Assembly (NCBI GenBank): GCA_020637365.1
Contig: JACJWE010000003.1
Span: 62,001 to 126,000 of the forward strand
Reading direction: 5' to 3'
Source of the DNA: Acidimicrobiia bacterium
Lineage (GTDB): Bacteria; Actinomycetota; Acidimicrobiia; IMCC26256; JAGNEX01
Length of the DNA stretch: 64,000 bases
Part shown: positions 1-7,461 of the stretch, piece by piece
Layout of the letters: each line of letters begins with the position of its first letter
Position numbering within the stretch: position 1 is the stretch's first letter
Made by a program: the position numbers and the translations under genes
Notes under the pieces: model-generated
What the model was told of the DNA's origin: nothing
Database searches by the model: none
The model's input: the letters and a program-made list of their open reading frames with translations, nothing else

Positions 1-397
1 GCAGCAAACAAACCAACACCAGCCTCAGGGATACCCAAGTTGGCGGTATTCGGCGCGACGATCAGGTCACACGTCAACGCCAACTCCAGGCCGCCAGCCA
101 TCGCGAACCCTTCAATGGCGCAGATCAACGGCTTGGTAAACCCAGTCCGCTCAATCACCTGCTGGAACCCTTGAGGCGGCCCCTCACCAAGAACGCCTTC
201 AAGTCCATACCCGAACAGAAACCCGCGCCAGCGCCAGTCAAAATCCCGACCGACAGACCAGGGTCCTCTTCAAGCTGAGTCAACGCAGCGGTCAAACCCT
301 GAGCAAGCCCAGTGTTAATCGCGTTACGAGCATCAGGACGGTTGAGGGTGATCACCAACACCCGACCCTTCGTTTCTACAAGAACTTCATCAGCCAT
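1..397 (-). CDS. Enoyl-CoA hydratase/isomerase, 3' end cut by window edge, one frameshift
   Basis: Crotonase-family enzyme that hydrates trans-2-enoyl-CoA in fatty-acid or related acyl-CoA breakdown. The ATG at 397 opens a clear crotonase N-terminus (LVETKGRVLVITLNRPDARN, then GFCSGMDLKAF, the first oxyanion-hole region). The frame then stops early, but the next frame continues the family sequence exactly (GEGPPQGFQQV, then AIEGFAMAGGLELALTCD, the second oxyanion-hole region) to the window edge. One missing base near 186-190 restores a single reading frame, so this is probably a sequencing error rather than a pseudogene. It lies 15 bp after the dehydrogenase stop and is the last visible gene of a MarR-thiolase-dehydrogenase-hydratase run. 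The C-terminal third is outside the window. Confidence 0.85.
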
Positions 398-412
398 GAT
401 CGCTCCCCTACA

Positions 413-1184
413 TCACTTAGGTGGCATACGAATGCCGCCGTCGACGCGAATCGTCTCGGCATTCATGTACGAGTTGGTGATCAACTCAAGCGCCAACGTG
501 GCGAACTCTTCAGCCTGCCCAAGACGACGAGGGAACAACACGCTCTCACCCAACTTGCGCCTTGAACGCCTCCGACGCCTCACCCTGACCGTAGATCGGC
601 GTGTCGATCAGACCCGGGGCGATGCAGTTGACGCGAATACCCACCGCTGCGAGGTCACGAGCGACCGGCAACGTCATACCGACGACGCCGCCCTTGGAGG
701 ACGAGTACGCCGCCTGGCCGATCTGACCATCGAACGCCGCAACCGACGCCGTGTTGACGATGGCACCACGCTCATTGTCGTTCTGCGGGTCGACCTTGGA
801 CATCGCGGAAGCAGCCAAGCGGATCACGTTGAACGTGCCGATGAGGTTGATGCGGATCACCGTCTCGTACATGTCGAGGTCAAACGGGCTGCCGTCACGG
901 TTGATCGTGCGACCGGCCCAGCCGATACCCGCACAGTTGACGACCGCACGCAGCGGGCCCATTTCGGATGCGGCGTCCACCGCAGCCTGGACCTGCTCGG
1001 CGTTGGACACGTCGGCCTTGACCATTGCGCCGTTGATCTCTTTGGCGACTTCTTCGCCCTTTTGCTCGTTCATGTCGATGAGCACGACTTTGGCACCCTT
1101 GCCAGCCAGCAGGCGTGCGGTGGCGGCACCCAGACCGGATGCACCACCGGTCACGATCGCTGATGCTCCATTTACGTCAAGCAT
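413..1184 (-). CDS. SDR-type 3-hydroxyacyl-CoA dehydrogenase (HSD10-like), frameshifted near its end
   Basis: Short-chain dehydrogenase resembling the type II 3-hydroxyacyl-CoA dehydrogenase (HSD17B10) family, which oxidises 3-hydroxyacyl-CoA with NAD. Visible: the N-terminal Rossmann motif (VTGGASGLGAATARLL), the NCAGIGWAG segment, and the catalytic S-Y-K set (NTASVAAF, then AAYSSSKGG). The ATG at 1184 is used. The frame as read stops at 546, but a shift near 553-557 continues into LGESVLFPRRLGQAEEFATL and ends with the family-typical tail AETIRVDGGIRMPP at 413. The repaired product is about 256 residues, normal for the family. It sits between thiolase and hydratase, so the three genes supply the last three steps of a beta-oxidation spiral. 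Confidence 0.87.
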
Positions 1185-1272
1185 TTCTGATCCTTTGATA
1201 AGTGCTGGAGGGCCGGTACGCCGTCACCGGCGACCGACCCCCACAGAAACAATTCGGTCGAAGAGCTCGGGT

Positions 1273-2448
1273 CTAGCCGAGGCGCTCGATGATGGTGCCG
1301 TTGGCGAGACCGCCACCCTCACACATCGTCTGGAGGCCATAACGGCCACCGGTGCGCTCAAGTTCGCACAACAATGTCGCCATCAGCTTGGTGCCCGAAG
1401 CGCCGAGGGGGTGACCCAGCGCGATTGCCCCACCGTTAACGTTGACCTTGTCCATGTTTGGCTTGAGTTCCTTTTCCCAAGCAAGCACAACCGGGGCGAA
1501 GGCTTCGTTGACTTCGAACAGGTCGATGTCGTCGACGGTCATACCCGCACGCTCAAGTACCTTCTGCGTGGCCGGGATCGGGCCGGTCAACATCGTGACC
1601 GGGTCCACACCGACGACCGAAAATGCGTGGAAACGAGCGCGAGGGGTCAAGCCCAGTTCTTTTGCCTTGGACTCGCTCATGATGAGAACGGCCGAGGCAC
1701 CATCGCTGATCTGGGATGACGTACCGGCGGTGACCACACCGTTCTCGTCGAACGCTGGCTTCAAGTTGCCGAGCGTTTCCACCGTCGTGCCACGGCGGAT
1801 ACCCTCGTCGGTGTCGAAAATGCGCTCCGTGCCGTCCTCGTCGGTGACGGGAACAGCGATGATTTCACGGTCGAAACGACCTTCGTCGACGGCGCGAGCG
1901 GCGAGTTCTTGCGAACGCGCACCAAAGGTGTCGAGGTCTTCACGAGTGAGGTCCCACTGCTTGGCGATCATCTCAGCACTAATGCCCTGGGACACCAGAC
2001 CACCACGGTCAGCGTAACGGTCCATCTCGGCTTGCGACCACGGAAGGCCCATCTTGCCGCCCATGACCGAGGTGCCCATCGGCACCCGTGTCATGCACTC
2101 GACACCGGACGCCACGACGATGTCGTACTGCCCGGCCATGATGCCCTGCGCACCGAAGTGCATCGCCTGCTGCGACGAACCGCACTGACGATCGACGGTG
2201 GTCGACGGAACCGACTCGGGCCACCCAGCCGCGAGCAAGGCGTTACGTCCAACGTTGAGGGACTGTTCCCCCACCTGCATAACGCAACCGGTGATGACGT
2301 CGTCGACCAGGGCAGGGTCGAGGTTGTTGCGGTCCGCAATGGCCTTCAACGTGTGACCAAGCAGATCGACGGGGTGCCAATCTTTGAGCGAGCCATTTCG
2401 CTTTCCGCCCGGGGTACGGACGGCATCAACGATGACTGCAGTCTCCAT
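1273..2448 (-). CDS. Acetyl-CoA C-acyltransferase (thiolase)
   Basis: Thiolase of 391 residues that cleaves 3-ketoacyl-CoA with CoA, releasing acetyl-CoA. The catalytic set is complete: Cys89 in DRQCGSSQQA, His346 in ALGHPLGASG and Cys376 in TMCEGGGLANG. The CEGGGLANGT ending recalls actinobacterial FadA5/FadA-type thiolases, but chain length or sterol specificity cannot be told from sequence alone. The ATG at 2448 is chosen over an upstream in-frame start because AAGGAG lies 6 bp before it and METAVIVDAVRTP is the usual family N-terminus. It follows the MarR gene by 64 bp and precedes the dehydrogenase by 88 bp on the same strand. Confidence 0.93.
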   Translation of the reverse strand: METAVIVDAVRTPGGKRNGSLKDWHPVDLLGHTLKAIADRNNLDPALVDDVITGCVMQVGEQSLNVGRNALLAAGWPESVPSTTVDRQCGSSQQAMHFGAQGIMAGQYDIVVASGVECMTRVPMGTSVMGGKMGLPWSQAEMDRYADRGGLVSQGISAEMIAKQWDLTREDLDTFGARSQELAARAVDEGRFDREIIAVPVTDEDGTERIFDTDEGIRRGTTVETLGNLKPAFDENGVVTAGTSSQISDGASAVLIMSESKAKELGLTPRARFHAFSVVGVDPVTMLTGPIPATQKVLERAGMTVDDIDLFEVNEAFAPVVLAWEKELKPNMDKVNVNGGAIALGHPLGASGTKLMATLLCELERTGGRYGLQTMCEGGGLANGTIIERLG

Positions 2449-2512
2449 GTTGCTCCTTAGAGTTGTCCGGCCAAGTGGCCGTCTGTGTTTGGCGGCGTTG
2501 CAACCGCCGCTG

Positions 2513-3079
2513 TTACTCGGTCGGATCAACTCCGGCCGTTACCTGACCCCCGGTGGGATCAGAGGATCTCGTGGTCATCTGGGCGGTTAGCCCGTTCGAC
2601 TCGATCTCGACGCTCCCAGCACGTTCGGCTGACTCCATGAGGTCGAGATTAAAACGCATCTTGTTGAGGGTTGCACCCAGGGCTTGACGTTCTGCTCGAG
2701 AAATGCCCGTGCGGAGTTCTATCCCAAACTCGCGCACCACGTCGTCGATCAGCCCGCTGTAACGCTTTGCTTCGGGCCGTGCCGTGACGAGCCACACGCG
2801 CCGATCGTCAGGATCGGGTACTCGTTCCACCATGTCTCTGAGCTCGAGAGCATCGATCGCGGTGCCCGTGGCGGCCTTACCAAGCCCGAGCAACGTGGCC
2901 AACGCAGTCTGATTGAGCGCGCCTTCTGAGACCACGTATTGGAGGATGAGCGCCTGGGTCAGATTGAACCCAACAGACATCAATCGACGATCGAGCACTC
3001 GGCGAACTTGACGTGCAGTCATCTCGATCGAGGACTCAAGCAACGGAAACGGCTGCACAGAAGCGTCGGACCTACCCAT
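2513..3079 (-). CDS. MarR-family transcriptional regulator
   Basis: Winged-helix regulator of about 188 residues. The MarR core is readable: a helical N-terminus, the recognition region (LNQTALATLLGLGKAATGTA) and the wing with the family hallmark DPDDRRVWLV. ATG at 3079 (MGRSDASVQ) is preferred; a TTG at 3097 in the same frame is possible. The C-terminal 35 residues look unstructured and are probably not part of the fold. It is first in the run of beta-oxidation genes, so it most likely controls them, with an acyl-CoA or fatty acid as plausible ligand (inference). A palindrome 19 bp upstream of the ATG is a good candidate for its own operator. Confidence 0.9.
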   Translation of the reverse strand: MGRSDASVQPFPLLESSIEMTARQVRRVLDRRLMSVGFNLTQALILQYVVSEGALNQTALATLLGLGKAATGTAIDALELRDMVERVPDPDDRRVWLVTARPEAKRYSGLIDDVVREFGIELRTGISRAERQALGATLNKMRFNLDLMESAERAGSVEIESNGLTAQMTTRSSDPTGGQVTAGVDPTE

Positions 3080-3098
3080 CAAGTCGTACGCTACCAAA

Positions 3099-3116
3099 TA
3101 GTATGACGCCGTACTA
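3099..3116. promoter_or_regulatory. Candidate MarR operator, 18-bp imperfect palindrome
   Basis: TAGTATG (3099-3105) and CGTACTA (3110-3116) are inverted repeats with one mismatch around a 4-bp centre. The size and symmetry suit a MarR dimer, and the site lies just upstream of the regulator start at 3079. Autoregulation is inference. Confidence 0.5.
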
Positions 3117-3338
3117 GTTCACCCTTGCCGAGATCGTGGACACGACATCGCCTTGGCCATCACGACCGACGGCGATCGATACCTCCACGATTGCTCGCAA
3201 GTGGCCTCTCGAGTCGCCGAGGCCAGCCTCACAAGCTCCGTTACCGAAGTAATGGACAGTCAGTAGACACAGAGCGCGATATTGGCGACAATGGTGCGGC
3301 TTTGGGCAGGTGGTGCGGCACACCCCTGTGAGGAAACA

Positions 3339-4166
3339 GTGGACCCATTAATCGCACTCGGCGACCGGGGTGAGCCGGTCACAACCTTGCAGCAGCGTTT
3401 GACGCTCCTCGGTTATAGCCCCGGCCCCGCAGATGGCATATTTGGCATTCGCACCGACCATGCGGTACGGGAGTTCCAAGACGACAACGGCCTGGCCGAT
3501 GACGGCATCGTCGGCCCCGTCACCTGGGCTGCCCTCAAAGGCGTCGCTACTCCCCCAAAGCCTCCGGGTGGGACCCTTGGGGTAGGGAGCAAAGGCGCCG
3601 AGGTCGCGACCGCCCAGCAGCAACTGTCGTCGCGGGGCTACTGGCTCGGCATCGTCGACGGCGTCTTCGGTGCGCTCACCCAACAGGCCGTGTGGGCGTT
3701 TCAGAAGGTCCAGGGACTACCCCGGACCGGCGTGTTGAATACCGATGACCGTCAGACCCTCAGCCAAGCTCGACGCCCCACACCCGGACGCACCGGCGAT
3801 CAGGCCGAGATCGACCTCGGCAAACAGACCCTATTCATCATCCGCGGTCAGGACGTCGTCGTCGCTTTGAACACGTCAACTGGTAACGGCGAGCGCTACT
3901 ACTCGGGCGGCCAATGGAAGACGGCGCGTACGCCGACCGGCGACTTCAAGATCGTGCGCGAAGTCAACGGGATGCGGGTCGCTCCCCTCGGAAAGCTCTG
4001 GCGACCGCGCTATTTCACAAACTCCGGCTATGCGGTGCACGGCTCCTCGTCGATTCCACCTCACCCCGCGTCCCACGGATGCGCCCGCGTTTCGAACCCT
4101 GCGATGAACATGATCTGGGACCACAACCTGTTGCCGATGGGCTCGGCGGTCTGGGTCCACCCATAA
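3339..4166 (+). CDS. L,D-transpeptidase with two peptidoglycan-binding domains
   Basis: YkuD-family cell-wall enzyme that makes 3-3 peptide cross-links or attaches proteins to peptidoglycan. Counting from GTG 3339: two PG_binding_1 repeats at about residues 8-69 and 82-144 (LGDRGEPVTTLQQRL, VGSKGAEVATAQQQL), then the YkuD domain at about 157-274 with the catalytic signature HGSSSIPPHPASHGCARV (Cys248). The GTG is chosen because GAGG lies 5 bp upstream; an ATG at 3282 in frame would add 19 residues. Neither start gives a convincing signal peptide, which is odd for an enzyme acting outside the membrane, so export may use another route or the start may lie elsewhere. It stands alone, upstream of the DprE2-like gene. 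Confidence 0.88.
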   Translation: MDPLIALGDRGEPVTTLQQRLTLLGYSPGPADGIFGIRTDHAVREFQDDNGLADDGIVGPVTWAALKGVATPPKPPGGTLGVGSKGAEVATAQQQLSSRGYWLGIVDGVFGALTQQAVWAFQKVQGLPRTGVLNTDDRQTLSQARRPTPGRTGDQAEIDLGKQTLFIIRGQDVVVALNTSTGNGERYYSGGQWKTARTPTGDFKIVREVNGMRVAPLGKLWRPRYFTNSGYAVHGSSSIPPHPASHGCARVSNPAMNMIWDHNLLPMGSAVWVHP

Positions 4167-4257
4167 GCGCGGTACAGCCATCGTGGTGATGAGCGGGAGC
4201 TGGCGGGTGGTGACCGGCGGTTCGCGAGGCGAGCTGCGGAAGAACCCAAACAGGTTT

Positions 4258-4273
4258 TGTGACAACTGTCACG
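4258..4273. promoter_or_regulatory. CRP-like palindrome upstream of the DprE2-like gene
   Basis: TGTGA-CAACTG-TCACG matches the CRP/GlxR consensus TGTGA-N6-TCACA at nine of ten arm positions. It lies immediately before a possible -10 box TAGGCT at 4275-4280, a position more consistent with repression than activation. Function is inferred from the motif only. Confidence 0.4.
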
Positions 4274-4320
4274 TAGGCTGACGGAGGTCTATGACCGCAG
4301 CCGTCACGATGGGAGTCACG

Positions 4321-5085
4321 ATGCGGGATTCATTGGGGGCATATCAGAGCGTCGTCGTTTTTGGAGGCACCTCTGACATCGCACTTGAAACCGTTCGCCA
4401 GCTCGCCGCTCCGGGCCGTTTGCGCCACATCGCTCTCGCTGGGCGTCGACTGAGCGCGCTCGAAGAGGCAAAGGCGGAACTCGCCGACCTTGGCGTCGAC
4501 GACATCTCGCTCTGGGAGTTCGACGCGCAAAACACCGAATCGCACACGTTGCTGATCGCCGAGATCTCTGCGCACGTCGGCGACATCGACTGTGCGATCA
4601 TCGCCTTTGCCCTGCTCGGAACCGAACACCTTGGGCCTATCGACCCCGAAGAAGCACGCATCCTTGCCCAGACCAACTACACCGGCGTCGTTTCGATCGC
4701 GCTCCCCCTGACCGAAACGATGAAATCGCAAGGCCACGGCGATGTTGTCTTCATCTCATCGGTCGCTGGCGAGCGCGTGCGGGCAGCGAACTTTATGTAT
4801 GGCTCCTCAAAACAAGCGATGGACGGATTCGCTCAAGGGCTCGGCGACTCTCTTCAAGGCTCTGGCGTCCACGTCATGGTGGTGAGGCCAGGTTTCGTCC
4901 AAACCAAGATGACGACCGGTATGGACCCCGCCCCCTTTTCGACGACTTCGGACAAGGTTGCGGCAGAAATCGTCACCGGCCTCAAGAAGCGCAAAGAGAT
5001 GGTCTGGTCGCCTCGGGTTATGCGACCCCTCTTCTCGGTCATACGACATCTGCCCCGCCCACTCTTCCGCAAGATGCCCCGCTAG
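4321..5085 (+). CDS. dprE2: DprE2-like decaprenylphosphoryl-2-keto-erythro-pentose reductase
   Basis: SDR reductase of 255 residues. In mycobacteria DprE2 reduces the keto intermediate made by DprE1 to decaprenylphosphoryl-arabinose, the only known donor for cell-wall arabinan. Resemblance to mycobacterial DprE2 is strong along the chain: VVVFGGTSDIALE at the Rossmann end, SSVAGERVRAANFMYGSSK with catalytic Ser146/147, Tyr160 and Lys164, and the C-terminal RHLPRPLFRKMPR. ATG 4321 has GGGAG 5 bp upstream and gives the expected N-terminal length; ATG 4291 in frame is an alternative. It is 6 bp from the next gene, a membrane protein, so the two are probably cotranscribed. No DprE1 partner is visible in the window. 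Confidence 0.85.
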   Translation: MRDSLGAYQSVVVFGGTSDIALETVRQLAAPGRLRHIALAGRRLSALEEAKAELADLGVDDISLWEFDAQNTESHTLLIAEISAHVGDIDCAIIAFALLGTEHLGPIDPEEARILAQTNYTGVVSIALPLTETMKSQGHGDVVFISSVAGERVRAANFMYGSSKQAMDGFAQGLGDSLQGSGVHVMVVRPGFVQTKMTTGMDPAPFSTTSDKVAAEIVTGLKKRKEMVWSPRVMRPLFSVIRHLPRPLFRKMPR

Positions 5086-5091
5086 TTCACC

Positions 5092-7455
5092 GTGTCGGAA
5101 CAACCCGACGAAACGGACTCTGAGACTCCACCTCCAACCTCAGACCCGGACAGACCAGCCCCGGACGTACCGGACCAGGACGTACCGGACCAGGACGGAC
5201 GAGACCCGTACGGACAAGACCCGGACGCGCCGGACCCGGACGCGCCGGACCCGGACGGACCAGGCCCGGACGCAGCAGCCCTGGGCCCGCAGCCACACGC
5301 TGCCACCGTCGATGGACCAGCGGTTCTCACATCGGGATCGGCGACTGCCCACGACGTAGCGGACGACATCCCGGTACCCCACGCGACCGGCGCGTCGACC
5401 GATTCGCCAGGCCAGTCCCCGGTAGAACAGACAACTGGGCCGATCCCCGATCTGACCGCTCAGCCCAAACCGGCACCCAAGACTCGCGCCGCTGCGAACA
5501 CCAGCGACAAAACGGATCGGCGCCGGCCAAACGCCAAGGTGACCGCACTCATCGCCTTCGTAGCGTGCGTCGCGACCTGGCCGATCCTCGACCTCACACC
5601 GGGATTTGACCCCGCCGGACATTGGGGCGGCCTCGATATTTCGTGGGTCACCGCGAGTCACGTCATCGCCCGTCGAGGCTTGTCCTACGGCAACGATGTG
5701 GTCTTTACCTACGGACCCTGGGGCTTTCTCGGAATGCCACGGTTGTACTACACGATCACCGGTGTCGCATCGGTCATCGCCGTGCTGAGCACACACGGAC
5801 TGCTCGGCTACTTCTCAGCGCGAGTGCTCCGCAGGTTTGCCGCATGGCCACTCGCCCTCATCGGGACCTTCTACATTCTGCGGTTCAGCGCTCAGCTGAT
5901 GTTGCCGTCTGCCGCATTGGCAGCGATCCTCGCCACCATGGTGGTTGCCTGGGCGATTGCACAGGTCATCAACGAACGACGCTTCACCGCAGCGAGCCTG
6001 ATCGCCACGGGTTTGTTGTGTTCCCTCATCTTGACCATGAAGATCAATGACGGCATCAACGCGGCGGCCGCTGCAGGGCTGATGGCGGTCGGTCTCGGAT
6101 GGAAACACGGCGGTGTTCGCCGGGCCTTACGCAACGGAGCGATCCTCACCACGAGTTGGGCACTTGGGGTCGTCGTGTGGTGGACCATCGCCGGTCAGAA
6201 CATTGCTCACATCCCCGAATGGATCCGGGTATCGGCCCAACTCAGCGCTGGATATGGCGATGCTATGGGCATCTCGCAGCCGGGACGAGGCTGGCAAATT
6301 CCCGCCGCGATCCTGACCGTCGCGATCGTCGGGGCGATTGCCTATGTACGGTTGCGGCGCCATGCGCCCGTGCTGCGGTTGACGGTGTTGACCATCCTCG
6401 GGGTCCACTGGGCGATCATGGGTACGTGGAGCTTTGTGCGACACGACGCCCACGCCACAGCATTCTTTGCCACCACCCTGCTGGTGTTGTTGGCGTTCTG
6501 GCATCGCACCATGCTGCGCTACACGGTTCCCGCCTCGATCGCCTTGGGCATCACGGCATGGCTCGTGGTGTTGCCCCCAGGCCCGGACAAGCAGTGGGAC
6601 CGCGCCGTCCTGCCGTGGGAGACGTCGTTCGCCGAGAACACCATCAAGGGGCTGACCGTCGATCGTGTCGACCTGATGGACACCAGCCGCACCGAACTAG
6701 CCCGTTCATACGGACTCAGCGCTGAGATTGTTGCTGAGCTGACCGGCGAAACGGTTCACATCGATCCACAAGAAGCGGCGCTGGCGTGGGCATTCCCAGA
6801 GTTCAAATGGGACCCGCTACCGATCTACCAGGAGTATCAGGCCTACAGCGCGGCGCTCGATGACCGCAACGCTGACCGCCTCGCCGATGCTGACAAAGGC
6901 CCCCGCTACGTTCTGCGCCAGAACGTGACCGTCGATGACCGGATCGCGCGCTTCGAGTCACCCGCGGTGCTCCTGGAATTGGCCTGCGCATTCGAACCGA
7001 TCAACGAGGCTGGCCACTGGGTGCTCTTTGAGCGCTCCGATAACAAATGCGGTGACGTCGGACAGGTCGGATCCGTCGAGACCGATGACGACGGTGTCGC
7101 AGACTTCACCGCCCTGATCGAACAAGCCTCACCAGATGACATCGTGCTGGCGCGCTGGCCCGACGTCGAGGATCGCAACGGCGGTCTTGCTGCGTCGCTG
7201 TGGAAGTCTGACCCCTGGTACGCCGACCTGCACCACGACGCTCGTCCTGGGCGGATCATCCCAGCACTCGCTGGCCAGTGGCACATGTTGGCGGTGCCGG
7301 AATGTATGGCCATGCCCCAACTCGCTGTCGACACCACACCGATCGACGCGATGACATTCCTACGGGGCGCTGCACCGGATCATTCCCCCGCGTCGGGCAT
7401 CGAGGTCGAGCTGGCCACTATGCCGTACGCATGCCCGGACGGGGCTAGCGAATAG
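5092..7455 (+). CDS. Large multi-pass membrane protein, possible GT-C type, family unassigned
   Basis: A 787-residue protein from GTG 5092. Residues 1-145 are a Pro/Asp-rich cytoplasmic tail containing about seven five-residue repeats of the DVPDQ/DAPDP type (15-bp DNA units). About ten membrane spans follow from residue 146 to 510, then a roughly 270-residue hydrophilic C-terminal domain. The first extramembrane loop carries DISWVTASHV and VVFTYGPWGFLG, a pattern I associate with uncharacterised bacterial membrane proteins. Multi-span architecture with an early acidic loop and a C-terminal exoplasmic domain is GT-C-like. In mycobacteria dprE1-dprE2 is followed by the arabinosyltransferase gene aftA; a similar role here is only an inference, since I see no clear AftA similarity. 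Confidence 0.6.
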   Translation: MSEQPDETDSETPPPTSDPDRPAPDVPDQDVPDQDGRDPYGQDPDAPDPDAPDPDGPGPDAAALGPQPHAATVDGPAVLTSGSATAHDVADDIPVPHATGASTDSPGQSPVEQTTGPIPDLTAQPKPAPKTRAAANTSDKTDRRRPNAKVTALIAFVACVATWPILDLTPGFDPAGHWGGLDISWVTASHVIARRGLSYGNDVVFTYGPWGFLGMPRLYYTITGVASVIAVLSTHGLLGYFSARVLRRFAAWPLALIGTFYILRFSAQLMLPSAALAAILATMVVAWAIAQVINERRFTAASLIATGLLCSLILTMKINDGINAAAAAGLMAVGLGWKHGGVRRALRNGAILTTSWALGVVVWWTIAGQNIAHIPEWIRVSAQLSAGYGDAMGISQPGRGWQIPAAILTVAIVGAIAYVRLRRHAPVLRLTVLTILGVHWAIMGTWSFVRHDAHATAFFATTLLVLLAFWHRTMLRYTVPASIALGITAWLVVLPPGPDKQWDRAVLPWETSFAENTIKGLTVDRVDLMDTSRTELARSYGLSAEIVAELTGETVHIDPQEAALAWAFPEFKWDPLPIYQEYQAYSAALDDRNADRLADADKGPRYVLRQNVTVDDRIARFESPAVLLELACAFEPINEAGHWVLFERSDNKCGDVGQVGSVETDDDGVADFTALIEQASPDDIVLARWPDVEDRNGGLAASLWKSDPWYADLHHDARPGRIIPALAGQWHMLAVPECMAMPQLAVDTTPIDAMTFLRGAAPDHSPASGIEVELATMPYACPDGASE

Positions 7456-7461
7456 GGCTGG

